Below, piece by piece: positions 17,687 to 25,155 of a stretch of DNA of 35,570 nucleotides. A model generated the notes under the pieces. The model was not told the DNA's origin, did no database searches, and saw nothing but the letters and a program-made list of their open reading frames with translations. Source of the stretch: Melghirimyces profundicolus (lineage in GTDB: Bacteria > Bacillota > Bacilli > Thermoactinomycetales > DSM-45169); assembly GCF_003054245.1 (NCBI RefSeq), contig NZ_QBKR01000031.1, positions 1-35,570 of the forward strand, written 5' to 3'. Numbering within the stretch: position 1 is the first letter of the stretch; each line of letters starts with the position of its first letter. The position numbers were made by a program, and so were the translations under genes.

Positions 17687-18670
17687 ATGCCGGTTATTTC
17701 CTATATCGAGGCTGTAACCCAGGCTCTCAGGGAAGAAATGCAGCGGGATGAACGCGTGTTCGTGCTGGGCGAGGACGTGGGCGTCCGGGGAGGGGTGTTC
17801 CGGGCCACCGCCGGCCTCATCGAAGAGTTCGGACCGGAGCGGGTATTGGACACCCCGCTCACCGAATCGGCCATCGCGGGTGTGTCCATCGGGGCGTCTG
17901 TCTACGGGATGCGTCCGGTGGCGGAGATGCAATTTGCCGACTTCATCATGCCGGCGGTGAATCAGATTGTCAGTGAAGCCGCCAAGATGCGGTACCGCTC
18001 CAATAACAGCTGGCACTGCCCCTTGGTCATCCGTGCCCCCTACGGCGGCGGAGTGCACGGAGCGCTGTACCATTCCCAGAGCGTGGAGAAAATCTTCACG
18101 GGGGTACCGGGGCTGAAAATCGTCACCCCCTCCACGCCCCACGATGTCAAGGGACTGTTGATCAGCGCGATCCGGGATGAGGATCCGGTTCTCTTTTTTG
18201 AACACAAACGCTGTTACCGCCTGATCAAAGGGGAGGTGCCGGAGGAAGAATACACCGTCCCCATCGGCAAAGCGGAAGTGAAGCGGGAAGGGACCGATGT
18301 GACGGTGATCTCTTACGGCCTCACTCTGCATTTTGCTCTGAAAGCGGCGGAGGAGCTGGAGAAAGAAGGGATCAGTGTTCATGTCCTGGATCTCAGAACC
18401 CTGATCCCCCTGGACAAGGAAGCGGTGCTGGAAGCGGTGGCGAAAACAGGCAAGGTGCTGATCATTCATGAAGACAACCTGACCGGTGGCTTCGGCGGGG
18501 AAGTATCCGCGATCATCAGCGAGCAGGCGTTCTTTGAACTGGACGCTCCTGTTCGGCGCCTCGCCGGCCCCGATGTGCCGGCCATGCCCTACAGTCCGCC
18601 CTTGGAAAAAGAATTTATGCTCAACCCCGAAAAAGTAACGAATGCCATCCGGGAACTGGCGGAATTCTGA
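17687..18670 (+). CDS. bkdAB: Branched-chain 2-oxo acid dehydrogenase E1 beta
   Basis: The 327-aa E1 beta subunit completes the alpha2beta2 E1. It has a transketolase-like pyrimidine-binding domain (VFVLGEDVGVRGGVFRAT, DTPLTESAIAGVSIGAS, MQFADFIMPAVNQI) and a C-terminal transketolase domain (VTVISYGLTLHFALKAAEEL, VLDLRTLIPLDKEAVL, IHEDNLTGGFGGEV). GGAGGAGGAA precedes the ATG closely. Length and motifs are ordinary for the family. Confidence 0.94.
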   Translation: MPVISYIEAVTQALREEMQRDERVFVLGEDVGVRGGVFRATAGLIEEFGPERVLDTPLTESAIAGVSIGASVYGMRPVAEMQFADFIMPAVNQIVSEAAKMRYRSNNSWHCPLVIRAPYGGGVHGALYHSQSVEKIFTGVPGLKIVTPSTPHDVKGLLISAIRDEDPVLFFEHKRCYRLIKGEVPEEEYTVPIGKAEVKREGTDVTVISYGLTLHFALKAAEELEKEGISVHVLDLRTLIPLDKEAVLEAVAKTGKVLIIHEDNLTGGFGGEVSAIISEQAFFELDAPVRRLAGPDVPAMPYSPPLEKEFMLNPEKVTNAIRELAEF

Positions 18671-18724
18671 GCCGGGCTCCGGAATTCAGCCGGACACCGA
18701 TCCGGCCCAGCGAGGAGGTATACG

Positions 18725-20026
18725 ATGGCGACGGATATTACGATGCCGCAACTGGGCGAAAGTGTGACAGAAGGAACCATCACCAAATGGTTGAAGCAAC
18801 CGGGGGACTCCGTCTCCAAATACGAACCTCTCTGTGAAGTGGCCACCGATAAGGTGAACGCGGAGGTTCCCGCCACGGTTGCGGGAACTCTGACCGAAAT
18901 CGTCACCGGGGAAGGACAGACGGTGGAAGTCGGGGAGATCATCTGCCGGGTGGCCGAAGCCGGAGAGGGGGCGGATCACGAAAAGGCGCCCCCCGCCTCC
19001 TTTGCGGAGGAAGAGCCGCCGGCGGCAGGGAAGGAGAGGGCAAAATCCGATGCGGACGCGGGGGACTCATCGATGAAGCGCCGGTATTCCCCGGCGGTAT
19101 TGCGTCTGGCCCAGGAACACGCCATCGACCTGGAGCAGGTTGAAGGAACCGGAAAAGGCGGCCGGATCACCCGGAAGGATATCCAAAAGCTGATCGACTC
19201 CGGCGAGTTCCCCCAGACCGGCGCCCGGTCGGAAGCTGCCCAAAAGGCGGAAAAGAAAGAGGAACCCCAACCCGCAAAGACCGGGCAACCGGCACCGGCT
19301 CAGCAGCAGCAACCCGACGTGCAAACGGAACCGGGCGACAAGGAAGTTCCCCTCAGCAGTGTCCGAAAGACCATCGCCCAACGGATGGTCACCAGCAAAC
19401 ACGAGGCCCCTCATGCCTGGACCATGGTGCAGGCGGATGTCACCGGCCTCGTGAAGCTTCGCGGGAAACGGAAGGAAGACTTCAAGAAGCGGGAAGGGAT
19501 CAGCCTGACCTATATGCCGTTCTTCATTAAAGCGGTGGTCGATTCCCTGAAGGAGTTTCCTTACCTGAACTCCGTTTGGGGCGGAGACCGGATCATCCTG
19601 AAAAAACGGATCAACATCTCCATCGCCGTGGCCACGGAGGATGCCCTCTATGTCCCGGTCATCAAGAATGCCGACGAGAAAAGCATCCTCGGCCTGGCCA
19701 AAGCCGTCCACAGGCTGGCGGAAAAAACCCGGGCCGGGAAACTCACCATGGAGGATTTGTCCGGAGGGACTTTTACCGTGAACAACACCGGTTCCTTTGG
19801 TTCCGTCGCCTCCCAACCGATCATCAACCATCCCCAAGCGGCGATCATTTCCATGGAATCCATCGTGAAGCAACCCGTGATTCACGACGACATGATTGCC
19901 GTGCGGGACTTGGTCAACCTGTGTCTCTCCCTGGATCATCGCATTCTGGACGGCTTGATGGCGGGGCGTTTTCTTAAGCGGGTCAAAGAACGACTGGAAG
20001 CTTACGGGCCTGACACGCCCATCTGA
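18725..20026 (+). CDS. bkdB: Branched-chain 2-oxo acid dehydrogenase E2 (dihydrolipoyl acyltransferase)
   Basis: E2 forms the core of the complex and transfers the acyl group to CoA. The 433-aa protein has one N-terminal lipoyl domain with the lipoylated Lys43 in EVATDKVNAEV. A Pro/Ala/Gln-rich linker follows, then an E3/E1-binding domain (YSPAVLRLAQEHAIDLEQVEG, about 118-155), a second flexible linker with a run of Gln, and the catalytic domain from about 210. The catalytic His is in SLDHRILDG near the C-terminus. GAGGAGG lies just before the ATG. Last gene of the operon. Confidence 0.95.
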   Translation: MATDITMPQLGESVTEGTITKWLKQPGDSVSKYEPLCEVATDKVNAEVPATVAGTLTEIVTGEGQTVEVGEIICRVAEAGEGADHEKAPPASFAEEEPPAAGKERAKSDADAGDSSMKRRYSPAVLRLAQEHAIDLEQVEGTGKGGRITRKDIQKLIDSGEFPQTGARSEAAQKAEKKEEPQPAKTGQPAPAQQQQPDVQTEPGDKEVPLSSVRKTIAQRMVTSKHEAPHAWTMVQADVTGLVKLRGKRKEDFKKREGISLTYMPFFIKAVVDSLKEFPYLNSVWGGDRIILKKRINISIAVATEDALYVPVIKNADEKSILGLAKAVHRLAEKTRAGKLTMEDLSGGTFTVNNTGSFGSVASQPIINHPQAAIISMESIVKQPVIHDDMIAVRDLVNLCLSLDHRILDGLMAGRFLKRVKERLEAYGPDTPI

Positions 20027-20044
20027 CGGGAATATCACAGAGAC

Positions 20045-20069
20045 AGGCACCCCAATGAGGGTGCCTTTT
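20045..20069 (+). terminator. Terminator of the bkd operon
   Basis: AGGCACCC (20045-20052) pairs with GGGTGCCT (20059-20066), 6-nt loop, followed by TTTT. It begins 18 bases after the bkdB stop. Confidence 0.85.
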
Positions 20070-20226
20070 GTTAGTGTGCCCGGCATGGTCATGTTCTCCA
20101 GGGTGAAAGCCCGAACGGCGGAAGGCAGCAGTAGTCGTTTCGATGACCCCGGTTCACGGTTCCTTGAATCACCAATATCTTGCCGAATAATATCTGCTCG
20201 TGATAATATGTATGGTTTAATCAACA
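20070..20226. other. Intergenic stretch without a recognised feature
   Basis: No convincing gene is visible here. Short stems can be drawn (for example GGGTGAAAGCCC) but nothing followed by a T-run. A segment CGGAAGGCAGCAGT recalls the SRP RNA loop, but flanking conserved bases are missing. The second half is AT-richer and leads into the promoter at 20227. Confidence 0.5.
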
Positions 20227-20255
20227 TTGAACGCCATCTGTGTTATCCTTATAAT
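20227..20255 (+). promoter_or_regulatory. Sigma-A promoter of the CarD-family gene
   Basis: TTGAAC (20227-20232), 17 bp, then a perfect TATAAT (20250-20255). A start near 20262 would leave a leader of about 20 nt carrying AGGGGGTGG. One of the best promoter matches in the window. Confidence 0.8.
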
Positions 20256-20280
20256 AAGAGATTCTCCAGGGGGTGGCGGT

Positions 20281-20766
20281 TTGTTCAAAGTCGGCGATAA
20301 AGTGGTGTACCCGTTGTTTGGAGCGGGGGTGATCGAAGCCATCGAGGAGAAAGAAATTCTGGGAGAGAAGCAGCTTTATTATATTTTGAAAATGTCTCTC
20401 GGGAAAATGGAAATGATGATCCCTTCGGTCAAGATGGAACAATCGGGAGTCCGGCAGGTTGTGGATGAGGAAACCATGGAGGAAGTGCTGGATCTTTTGC
20501 ATGACGGAGAGTCGGATTCCACCATTGCCTGGAACCAACGCTACCGAATCAACATGGATAAAATGAAATCCGGGGATATTTACAAAGGATCCGAAGTGAT
20601 CCGTGATCTCATCCGCATCAATAAACAAAAGCCACTGGGAACCGGTGAAAAGAAGATGCTGGATGACGCCATGCAGATTATGGTCAGCGAACTGGCCCTG
20701 GTCAAAGGGATCGGAGAGAAAGAGGCTCTCGACCTGTTGAACCAGGTTGTTTATCAAGGTACCTGA
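20281..20766 (+). CDS. CarD/CdnL-family RNA polymerase-binding regulator
   Basis: The start is TTG at 20281 after AGGGGGTGG. The frame reaches back to 20227, but that would begin inside the promoter. The 161-aa protein has an N-terminal CarD/TRCF RNA-polymerase interaction domain (FKVGDKVVYPLFGAGVIEAI, then YYILKM and KMEMMIPSVKM) and a helical C-terminal domain (about 65-161) ending LDLLNQVVY. In actinobacteria such proteins stabilise open complexes at rRNA and other promoters. The B. subtilis relative is, to my knowledge, YdeB. It is monocistronic, with its own promoter and terminator. The genes it affects cannot be inferred. Confidence 0.85.
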   Translation: MFKVGDKVVYPLFGAGVIEAIEEKEILGEKQLYYILKMSLGKMEMMIPSVKMEQSGVRQVVDEETMEEVLDLLHDGESDSTIAWNQRYRINMDKMKSGDIYKGSEVIRDLIRINKQKPLGTGEKKMLDDAMQIMVSELALVKGIGEKEALDLLNQVVYQGT

Positions 20767-20804
20767 GGACACGGACCGTCACTTGAAAGCGATATAAAGA
20801 TGTT

Positions 20805-20831
20805 GGATCGCTCCCTGCGGTCCTTTTTTTT
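20805..20831 (+). terminator. Terminator of the CarD-family gene
   Basis: GGATCGC (20805-20811) pairs with GCGGTCC (20817-20823), with one wobble and a 5-nt loop, followed by eight T. Confidence 0.85.
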
Positions 20832-20845
20832 ATGATGTGCGTATC

Positions 20846-20880
20846 TTGATTCCGGTATGGGGTATGCGATATATTGCATA
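20846..20880 (+). promoter_or_regulatory. Promoter overlapped by a palindromic operator upstream of gntR
   Basis: TTGATT (20846-20851), 18 bp, TATATT (20870-20875) makes a fair sigma-A promoter. The near-palindrome TATGCGATATATTGCATA (20863-20880; one pair of symmetric positions differs) covers the -10. This is the expected geometry for autorepression by the GntR regulator encoded 30 bp downstream. The regulator-site link is inferred. Confidence 0.55.
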
Positions 20881-20910
20881 TAACAACGATCGGCGAGGAG
20901 GCGGTGAAGG

Positions 20911-21618
20911 ATGCCCATACCCGGCGATTTGGAACAGTACCGGCGCATATCAGCCAAGGAGCGGGTGTTCTCGCTCCTCCGGGAATGGATTACCGACGGG
21001 ACGTTGCAACCCGGGGAGAAAATTGTGGACTCGGAGTTGGCCCAGGCGATCGGGGTCAGCCGCACCCCTGTCCGGGAAGCGCTGCAGATGTTGGAATTGC
21101 AGGGTTTCGTGGAGATGCACCCCGGCAAGGAAACCAAGGTGAGCGGTTTGAGTGAAGCGGATGTGTTTCAACTGTATCCGCCTTTGGCGGTATTGGACTC
21201 TCTGGCTTCCGAACTGGCGGCGGACCGGATGGAAAAAGAAACGGTGCGGGAGCTGGAAGGGATCAACGAAAAGTTTGCCAAAGCCGTGGAGGACCGGGAT
21301 CGCAACCGGGCCTTGGAGTGGGACGAACGGTTCCACCGAACCATTGTGGAGGCATCGGAGAACCCCTACCTCGCTGATTTTACTTCGGTTCTTCAGCTCC
21401 ATATCCGACGGCTGAAGTTCGTCTTTTTCGATCCCTCCATGGTTCCCGCCCAAACTTCGGTGGAGGAGCATCGCGCCATCATCGAAGCCCTGAAAACGGG
21501 GGATGGGAAAAGGGCGGCCCGTGTCATGAAGCAGAACTGGCTTCGTGCGATGAATACGGTGGCGGAGGAGATCCGGTGCTCCGGCACGGAGGGCGGAGAA
21601 AAGGAGGCGAGGTCATGA
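20911..21618 (+). CDS. GntR-family regulator, FadR/FCD subfamily
   Basis: The 235-aa protein has an N-terminal winged helix (residues about 15-80; LAQAIGVSRTPVREALQMLELQGFV split over the recognition helix and wing) and an all-helical FCD ligand-binding domain. The FCD domain shows conserved metal/ligand positions: Asp/His in WDERFHRTIVEAS and His in VEEHRAIIEAL. AGGAGG precedes the ATG. Its stop overlaps the start of the first EamA transporter (ATGA), so it very likely controls these transporters. The ligand, possibly a small carboxylic acid or amino acid, cannot be named. Confidence 0.9.
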   Translation: MPIPGDLEQYRRISAKERVFSLLREWITDGTLQPGEKIVDSELAQAIGVSRTPVREALQMLELQGFVEMHPGKETKVSGLSEADVFQLYPPLAVLDSLASELAADRMEKETVRELEGINEKFAKAVEDRDRNRALEWDERFHRTIVEASENPYLADFTSVLQLHIRRLKFVFFDPSMVPAQTSVEEHRAIIEALKTGDGKRAARVMKQNWLRAMNTVAEEIRCSGTEGGEKEARS

Positions 21619-22562
21619 CAGGAAGAAACGGCACCTACGGCTTGCTGACCCTGATGGCGGTTTTCTGGGGGAGCGCTTTTGTGGGATCCAAAGTGGCGGT
21701 GGGTTCGGTTCCCCCCGAGGTGGCCGCCTTTTTTCGATTCGGATTGGGCGGTGTTTTTATGTGGCTGATACTCCGGACCCGAAAAAAAGAAAACCGGTTG
21801 ATCCCGTCTGCCTATCGGGGGATCGTGCTTTTTTTGGGGGTGACGGGGGTGGCCGCATACAACTGGCTTTTTTTCCGGGCACTCGATTTTTCCATGGCTT
21901 CAGACGGAAGCATGATTATTCCCACGATGAGTCCGGTTTTCACCACATTGTTGGCCGTCCTGTTTCTGAAAGAGGTTCTCACACGCCGGCAGGTTTTCGG
22001 TCTGTGTCTCTCGTGTCTGGGTTCTTTGGTCTTCTTTTCGGGGATCATGGCCGGCGGCTTTGACGGCACCCGCATGACCGGCGACCTTCTGTTCCTGCTG
22101 GCGGCCGGCTGTTGGTCGGTCTACACGTTGTACGGAAACCGGGTGTTAAAAGAGTTGGATCCCTTTCCGGTCACCGCTTACGCGATGTTGACGGGGGCGG
22201 TGGTGCTGGGAGCCGTGGCCCTGCCCCGCTTCGGCACCGTCCAGTGGGGGGAGCTCGGTTTTGATTTCTGGGCCCTGCAGCTTTATCTGGCTCTGTTTCC
22301 GAGTGTGTTGGCCAATTGGTTTTACTATCGGGGAGTGAAGCGGATCGGAGCTTCCCGGGCAGCGGTCTTTATGTACCTCGTACCGGTATCCGGAGTGTTT
22401 TTGGCCATTCTGCTGCTGGAGGAGCGGTTGACGGGTATGCAGTTGACGGGCTCCCTCCTGATGATTCTCGGGGTTTGGTTCGTCAACCGGAAGCGGATCC
22501 CTTCCGCACCTTCCACCGAGCAGCCGGTTTCGCGCACGGTCACCGGTGGTGGAAGATCATGA
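21615..22562 (+). CDS. EamA/DMT-family transporter 1
   Basis: About 315 aa with ten predicted transmembrane helices in two EamA repeats. The first repeat begins LLTLMAVFWGSAFVGSKVAV and the second GDLLFLLAAGCWSVYTLYGNRV. RFGLGGVFMWLILR and YLVPVSGVFLAILLLEERLT are typical family segments. The ATG at 21615 overlaps the gntR stop. DMT proteins usually export amino acids, metabolites or purines. Substrate unknown. The C-terminal tail is cytoplasmic and Ser/Pro/Thr-rich. It overlaps the second transporter by 4 nt. Confidence 0.88.
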   Translation: MTGRNGTYGLLTLMAVFWGSAFVGSKVAVGSVPPEVAAFFRFGLGGVFMWLILRTRKKENRLIPSAYRGIVLFLGVTGVAAYNWLFFRALDFSMASDGSMIIPTMSPVFTTLLAVLFLKEVLTRRQVFGLCLSCLGSLVFFSGIMAGGFDGTRMTGDLLFLLAAGCWSVYTLYGNRVLKELDPFPVTAYAMLTGAVVLGAVALPRFGTVQWGELGFDFWALQLYLALFPSVLANWFYYRGVKRIGASRAAVFMYLVPVSGVFLAILLLEERLTGMQLTGSLLMILGVWFVNRKRIPSAPSTEQPVSRTVTGGGRS

Positions 22563-23506
22563 TGAAGACCATGACCCGGTCGCGGGGCCGTGGGTTTATC
22601 ATGGTGTTGGTCGCCGCGGTTCTGTGGGGTCTTTCCGGGACCGTGGCCCAGCACCTTTTCCACGGCGCGGGGGTCGGAGAAGGTTGGTTGGTGACGGTTC
22701 GACTTTTCATTTCGGGATTTCTGCTGCTCCTCTGGATGTTCTTTCGAAGCGGGAGCGACGCAGTATGGTCTCTTTGGCGATCACCCAGGGACCGTAGGCA
22801 AGTGCTTCTGTTGGGGGTTTGCGGCATGTTGGCCGTCCAGTACACCTACTTTGCTTCCATCGCGGCGGGGAACGCTGCAACCGCCACGTTGCTCCAGTAT
22901 TTGGGGCCGGCCCTCCTGACATCCTGGCTCGCCATCCGGCTGCGCAAAATGCCGGAGAGCCGGGAATGGGCGGCGGTGGGGTCAGCGCTTGCCGGCACGT
23001 TTCTTCTGGTGACCGGCGGGGACCCGTCGACCCTGTCCATTTCCCTGCCTGCCCTGATCTGGGGGCTGGGATCCGCCGTCGCGTTGGCTTTTTACACCTT
23101 GTATCCCGCCGGGTTGCTCCAACGATGGGAATCAGGGACGGTGGTGGGATGGGCCATGTTGATCGGCGGCTTTGCCCTCTCCCTGCTTTATCCTCCCTGG
23201 GCGGTTCGAACGGAGCATTGGGGATGGGAGACATGGGGGTGGATCGCCGTCGTGGTGCTTTTCGGAACCCTTCTCCCTTTCTTTTTGTACTTGGACAGCC
23301 TCCGTTTCCTGCGGCCGTCTGAAACAGGATTGCTCTCCTGTGCAGAACCGCTGTCCGCGGCCATTGCGGCAGTCTGGTGGTTGGGCGTCCCCTTCGGCTT
23401 CCCGGAATGGACGGGAGCCGCCTTGATCATCGGTACGGTGATTCTTTTGTCCCTGAAAAAAGAGAAGCAAACTCAGGAAAAAGTCAAGCAACTCGATGTT
23501 ATTTGA
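22559..23506 (+). CDS. EamA/DMT-family transporter 2
   Basis: About 315 aa, again ten transmembrane helices in two repeats (GFIMVLVAAVLWGLSGTVAQ; LIWGLGSAVALAFYTLYPAG). AATATLLQYLGPALLTSWLAI and LSCAEPLSAAIAAVWWLGVPF are family-typical, and the tail is Lys-rich. The ATGATGA at 22559 joins it to transporter 1. The frame is open farther upstream, but that part is a shadow of transporter 1. The two proteins are clearly different and not recent duplicates. They may act as a pair or have separate substrates under the same regulator. Confidence 0.88.
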   Translation: MMKTMTRSRGRGFIMVLVAAVLWGLSGTVAQHLFHGAGVGEGWLVTVRLFISGFLLLLWMFFRSGSDAVWSLWRSPRDRRQVLLLGVCGMLAVQYTYFASIAAGNAATATLLQYLGPALLTSWLAIRLRKMPESREWAAVGSALAGTFLLVTGGDPSTLSISLPALIWGLGSAVALAFYTLYPAGLLQRWESGTVVGWAMLIGGFALSLLYPPWAVRTEHWGWETWGWIAVVVLFGTLLPFFLYLDSLRFLRPSETGLLSCAEPLSAAIAAVWWLGVPFGFPEWTGAALIIGTVILLSLKKEKQTQEKVKQLDVI

Positions 23507-23640
23507 TCCACTTCCCGGCCTAGAAGTGTTGCCTTTATTCCTTTCGAAAGAAAAACCTGCGGACCTCACCCTTTCCACAGGGTCGTTACATAAAAAATTT
23601 CCCTAGAAGCTTTGTGATTTCATGTTCGTTTCGAGAAAAG

Positions 23641-23902
23641 GGGAAGCGTTTACCCAAAACAGCGACTTTGCTGTCCTGCCCAGCGGAGAATCAGCCTGCA
23701 AGGGCGTTCAGGGGCAAAAGCTTCTCTGTGTTGCATCCGAAGGCATTTGCCCCTGCCCGCAGCAGGATGATTCGGAGCGTACTGTGCCTACTCTCTGCAG
23801 GACAGCATAGCGAGACCGGGGAGCGCAAGCGACCCAGGCGAGACTTGTGCTCTGTGAGTGCAGCCGGAGCGGCTTTGGGTAAATGCTGCCGCTCACTTTT
23901 TC
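23641..23902 (+). repeat. Dispersed repeat, copy 2 (long form) with nested inverted repeats
   Basis: Three nested levels of inverted repeat are visible. Outer: AGCGTTTACCCAAA (23645-23658) with TTTGGGTAAATGCT (23874-23887), all 14 pairs possible in RNA with one G-U. Middle: GCTGTCCTGC (23670-23679) with GCAGGACAGC (23797-23806), perfect. Inner: CAGGGGCAAAAGC (23709-23721) with GCATTTGCCCCTG (23743-23755), 12 of 13, extended by CTTC/GAAG. The right end is a terminator-like hairpin GAGCGGC (23867-23873) / GCCGCTC (23888-23894) then ACTTTTT, whose loop is exactly the outer right arm. The short copy at 35221 lacks the middle module. The stop codon of yetF lies in its right edge. The preceding 23507-23640 holds nothing I recognise. 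Confidence 0.85.
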
Positions 23903-24585
23903 GATGGTTTATTTCCCCCCCGTACATTGACATCGATCTCCTCGCTTTTCTCACGGGCAAATGCGTAGATCACTTGACGGGGGTCTGTGACTCCCTTCTC
24001 TTCCAGCTTTTTTTTGAGCCAGGATTCGTCCCGGTGGAGGAGTCGAAGGTTTTGTTTCTGGATGCGGCCGTCGACGATGACGGCGAGGGGGAGGCCTTCG
24101 TAGGGGAGCTCAAGGCCGATATCCTTTGCAGAAAGGGGAGCGATTTCCGGCTTGGGGATGATACTGACAGAACCGGTGGGCTCCAGGATGGCGTAATCGA
24201 TCTTGCTCAGATCGGGGTGGCCCGCACTGCGAAGGGTGGCCAACAGCTGTACCATGGAGACGTTGCTTTGTTCCAGATTATCTTCAATCACTTTTCCGTG
24301 TTTGACGAGCAGGGTGGGTCTTCCCAACAGCAGGCGGCTGCCGATATGGTGGAGAGTGAATTTGGCGAAGGCGAGATAGACGAGCATGATAACAAGGAGG
24401 GCGGCCACTGTCGGACCCACCTCCGTGCTGATCAAAGGTTCCGCCGCCATGGTGCCGATGATGACGATGGCCACCAGGTCATAAGGGGTCAGCTGGACAA
24501 TGGCGGTTTTCCCCATACTGCGGATCACGGCGACAGTCAGGGCGAAAATGGCGGTAATTTTGGCGAACAGGGTGAGAACGCTCAT
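23893..24585 (-). CDS. DUF421/YetF-family membrane protein
   Basis: The 230-aa protein has three N-terminal transmembrane helices. A conserved segment (MGKTAIVQLTPYDLVAIVIIG, read over 21 positions) marks the YetF family. A cytoplasmic region with two small beta domains follows (PTLLVKHGKVIEDNLEQSNVS, and LPLAVIVDGRIQKQNLRLL). GGGAGGG precedes the ATG on the minus strand. Family members are membrane proteins of unclear function; some are expressed in the forespore or mother cell. The last codons (SKK, stop) come from the right end of repeat copy 2, so the native C-terminus may have been replaced when the repeat arrived. Confidence 0.9.
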   Translation of the reverse strand: MSVLTLFAKITAIFALTVAVIRSMGKTAIVQLTPYDLVAIVIIGTMAAEPLISTEVGPTVAALLVIMLVYLAFAKFTLHHIGSRLLLGRPTLLVKHGKVIEDNLEQSNVSMVQLLATLRSAGHPDLSKIDYAILEPTGSVSIIPKPEIAPLSAKDIGLELPYEGLPLAVIVDGRIQKQNLRLLHRDESWLKKKLEEKGVTDPRQVIYAFAREKSEEIDVNVRGGNKPSKK

Positions 24586-24650
24586 CCGAAAAGCCCTCCC
24601 GGTTAGTTCCTTTTTCCATTATGGCCCGGAATCGTTTTCCCCACCCACGG

Positions 24651-24683
24651 AAAAAGCGGCTTTCTTTCGGAAAGCCGCTTTTT
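24651..24683. terminator. Terminator after the 56-aa membrane protein gene (minus strand)
   Basis: AAAAAGCGGCTTTC (24651-24664) and GAAAGCCGCTTTTT (24670-24683) form a perfect 14-bp stem with a 5-nt loop. Read on the minus strand it lies just after the stop at 24691 and ends in a T-run. Confidence 0.85.
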
Positions 24684-24690
24684 CGAGCCG

Positions 24691-24861
24691 TTACTCAATT
24701 CCCACGATCTCATCGTAAATGGCGAGCAGGGTGACACCGATGAGGGCGAGGGTGAACAAACCGCCGATCATGTATCCCGGTTTGTTTCCCGACCGTTTGT
24801 TTTTCAAGGTGCCCATGATGGCAAGGACGGTGATGAAGATCAGGATGACGGTCATATACAT
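24691..24861 (-). CDS. Small two-helix membrane protein, 56 aa, unknown
   Basis: A 57-codon frame on the minus strand encodes MYMTVILIFITVLAIMGTL..., then a basic turn KNKRSGNKPG, a second helix MIGGLFTLALIGVTLLAIY and an acidic tail DEIVGIE. That is a helical hairpin with a positive loop between two membrane segments. It has a matched promoter (24975-25003) and a strong terminator, which argue that it is real. The start site has only a weak GGGTGA upstream. It might belong to the short DUF2759-like proteins of Bacillus, but I am not sure. A 23-codon frame in its leader ends about 10 bases before this ATG. Confidence 0.65.
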   Translation of the reverse strand: MYMTVILIFITVLAIMGTLKNKRSGNKPGYMIGGLFTLALIGVTLLAIYDEIVGIE

Positions 24862-24974
24862 GTTGATTTTTCACCCGCTTTCGATTCCACTGTATGACTG
24901 CATTTTTTGGCGAAAACCCGTTCCGCGCCGGAGACTTTTCATGATCCCGTTTAGGGTTTCCTCATCCCTTGTTC

Positions 24975-25003
24975 AGTATACTGTTGGGACGGCGGTCAGG
25001 CAA
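24975..25003 (-). promoter_or_regulatory. Sigma-A promoter for the 56-aa membrane protein gene
   Basis: On the minus strand TTGCCT (complement of 24998-25003), 17 bp, TATACT (complement of 24975-24980). The -10 sits in the perfect palindrome CAGTATACTG (24974-24983). The leader to the start codon would be about 105 nt. Confidence 0.6.
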
Positions 25004-25039
25004 GGGCCCTCTCCGCTCCGGAAAGGCGGTTCGCCCCCC

Positions 25040-25135
25040 TCAGAAAAATGTGATCAAGGTTCCTGTGATCAAGGTGGTGATCACCAACGTGAAAATAATG
25101 ACATAAACCACCATTCTCACCCATCTCGGTTGCAC
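25040..25135 (-). CDS. prli42: Prli42-like stressosome-anchor miniprotein, 31 aa
   Basis: A 32-codon frame on the minus strand starts at GTG with a strong AGAGGTG site upstream. The peptide begins MQPRWVRMVVYVIIF and ends TGTLITFF: a short basic N-terminus followed by a single hydrophobic helix. From memory, Listeria Prli42 (31 aa) has the same length, the same VR-VVV turn into the helix and a -LTGVLMFL-like end, against -ITGTLITFF here. Prli42 anchors the stressosome through RsbR in Listeria. Its own promoter lies at 25156-25184. Whether this organism has a stressosome cannot be seen in the window. Assignment rests on pattern, length and placement. Confidence 0.65.
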   Translation of the reverse strand: MQPRWVRMVVYVIIFTLVITTLITGTLITFF

Positions 25136-25155
25136 AATATCACCTCTATTCGAAT

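Noticed and set aside
20120-20140. CGGAAGGCAGCAGT in the bkdB-carD gap looks like the SRP RNA loop
   Set aside because: The flanking conserved bases and the long helix of SRP RNA are absent.
22316-22558. Longer N-terminus for the second EamA transporter
   Set aside because: The upstream part overlaps transporter 1 in another frame; the ATG at 22559 gives a normal-length protein with the usual overlap.
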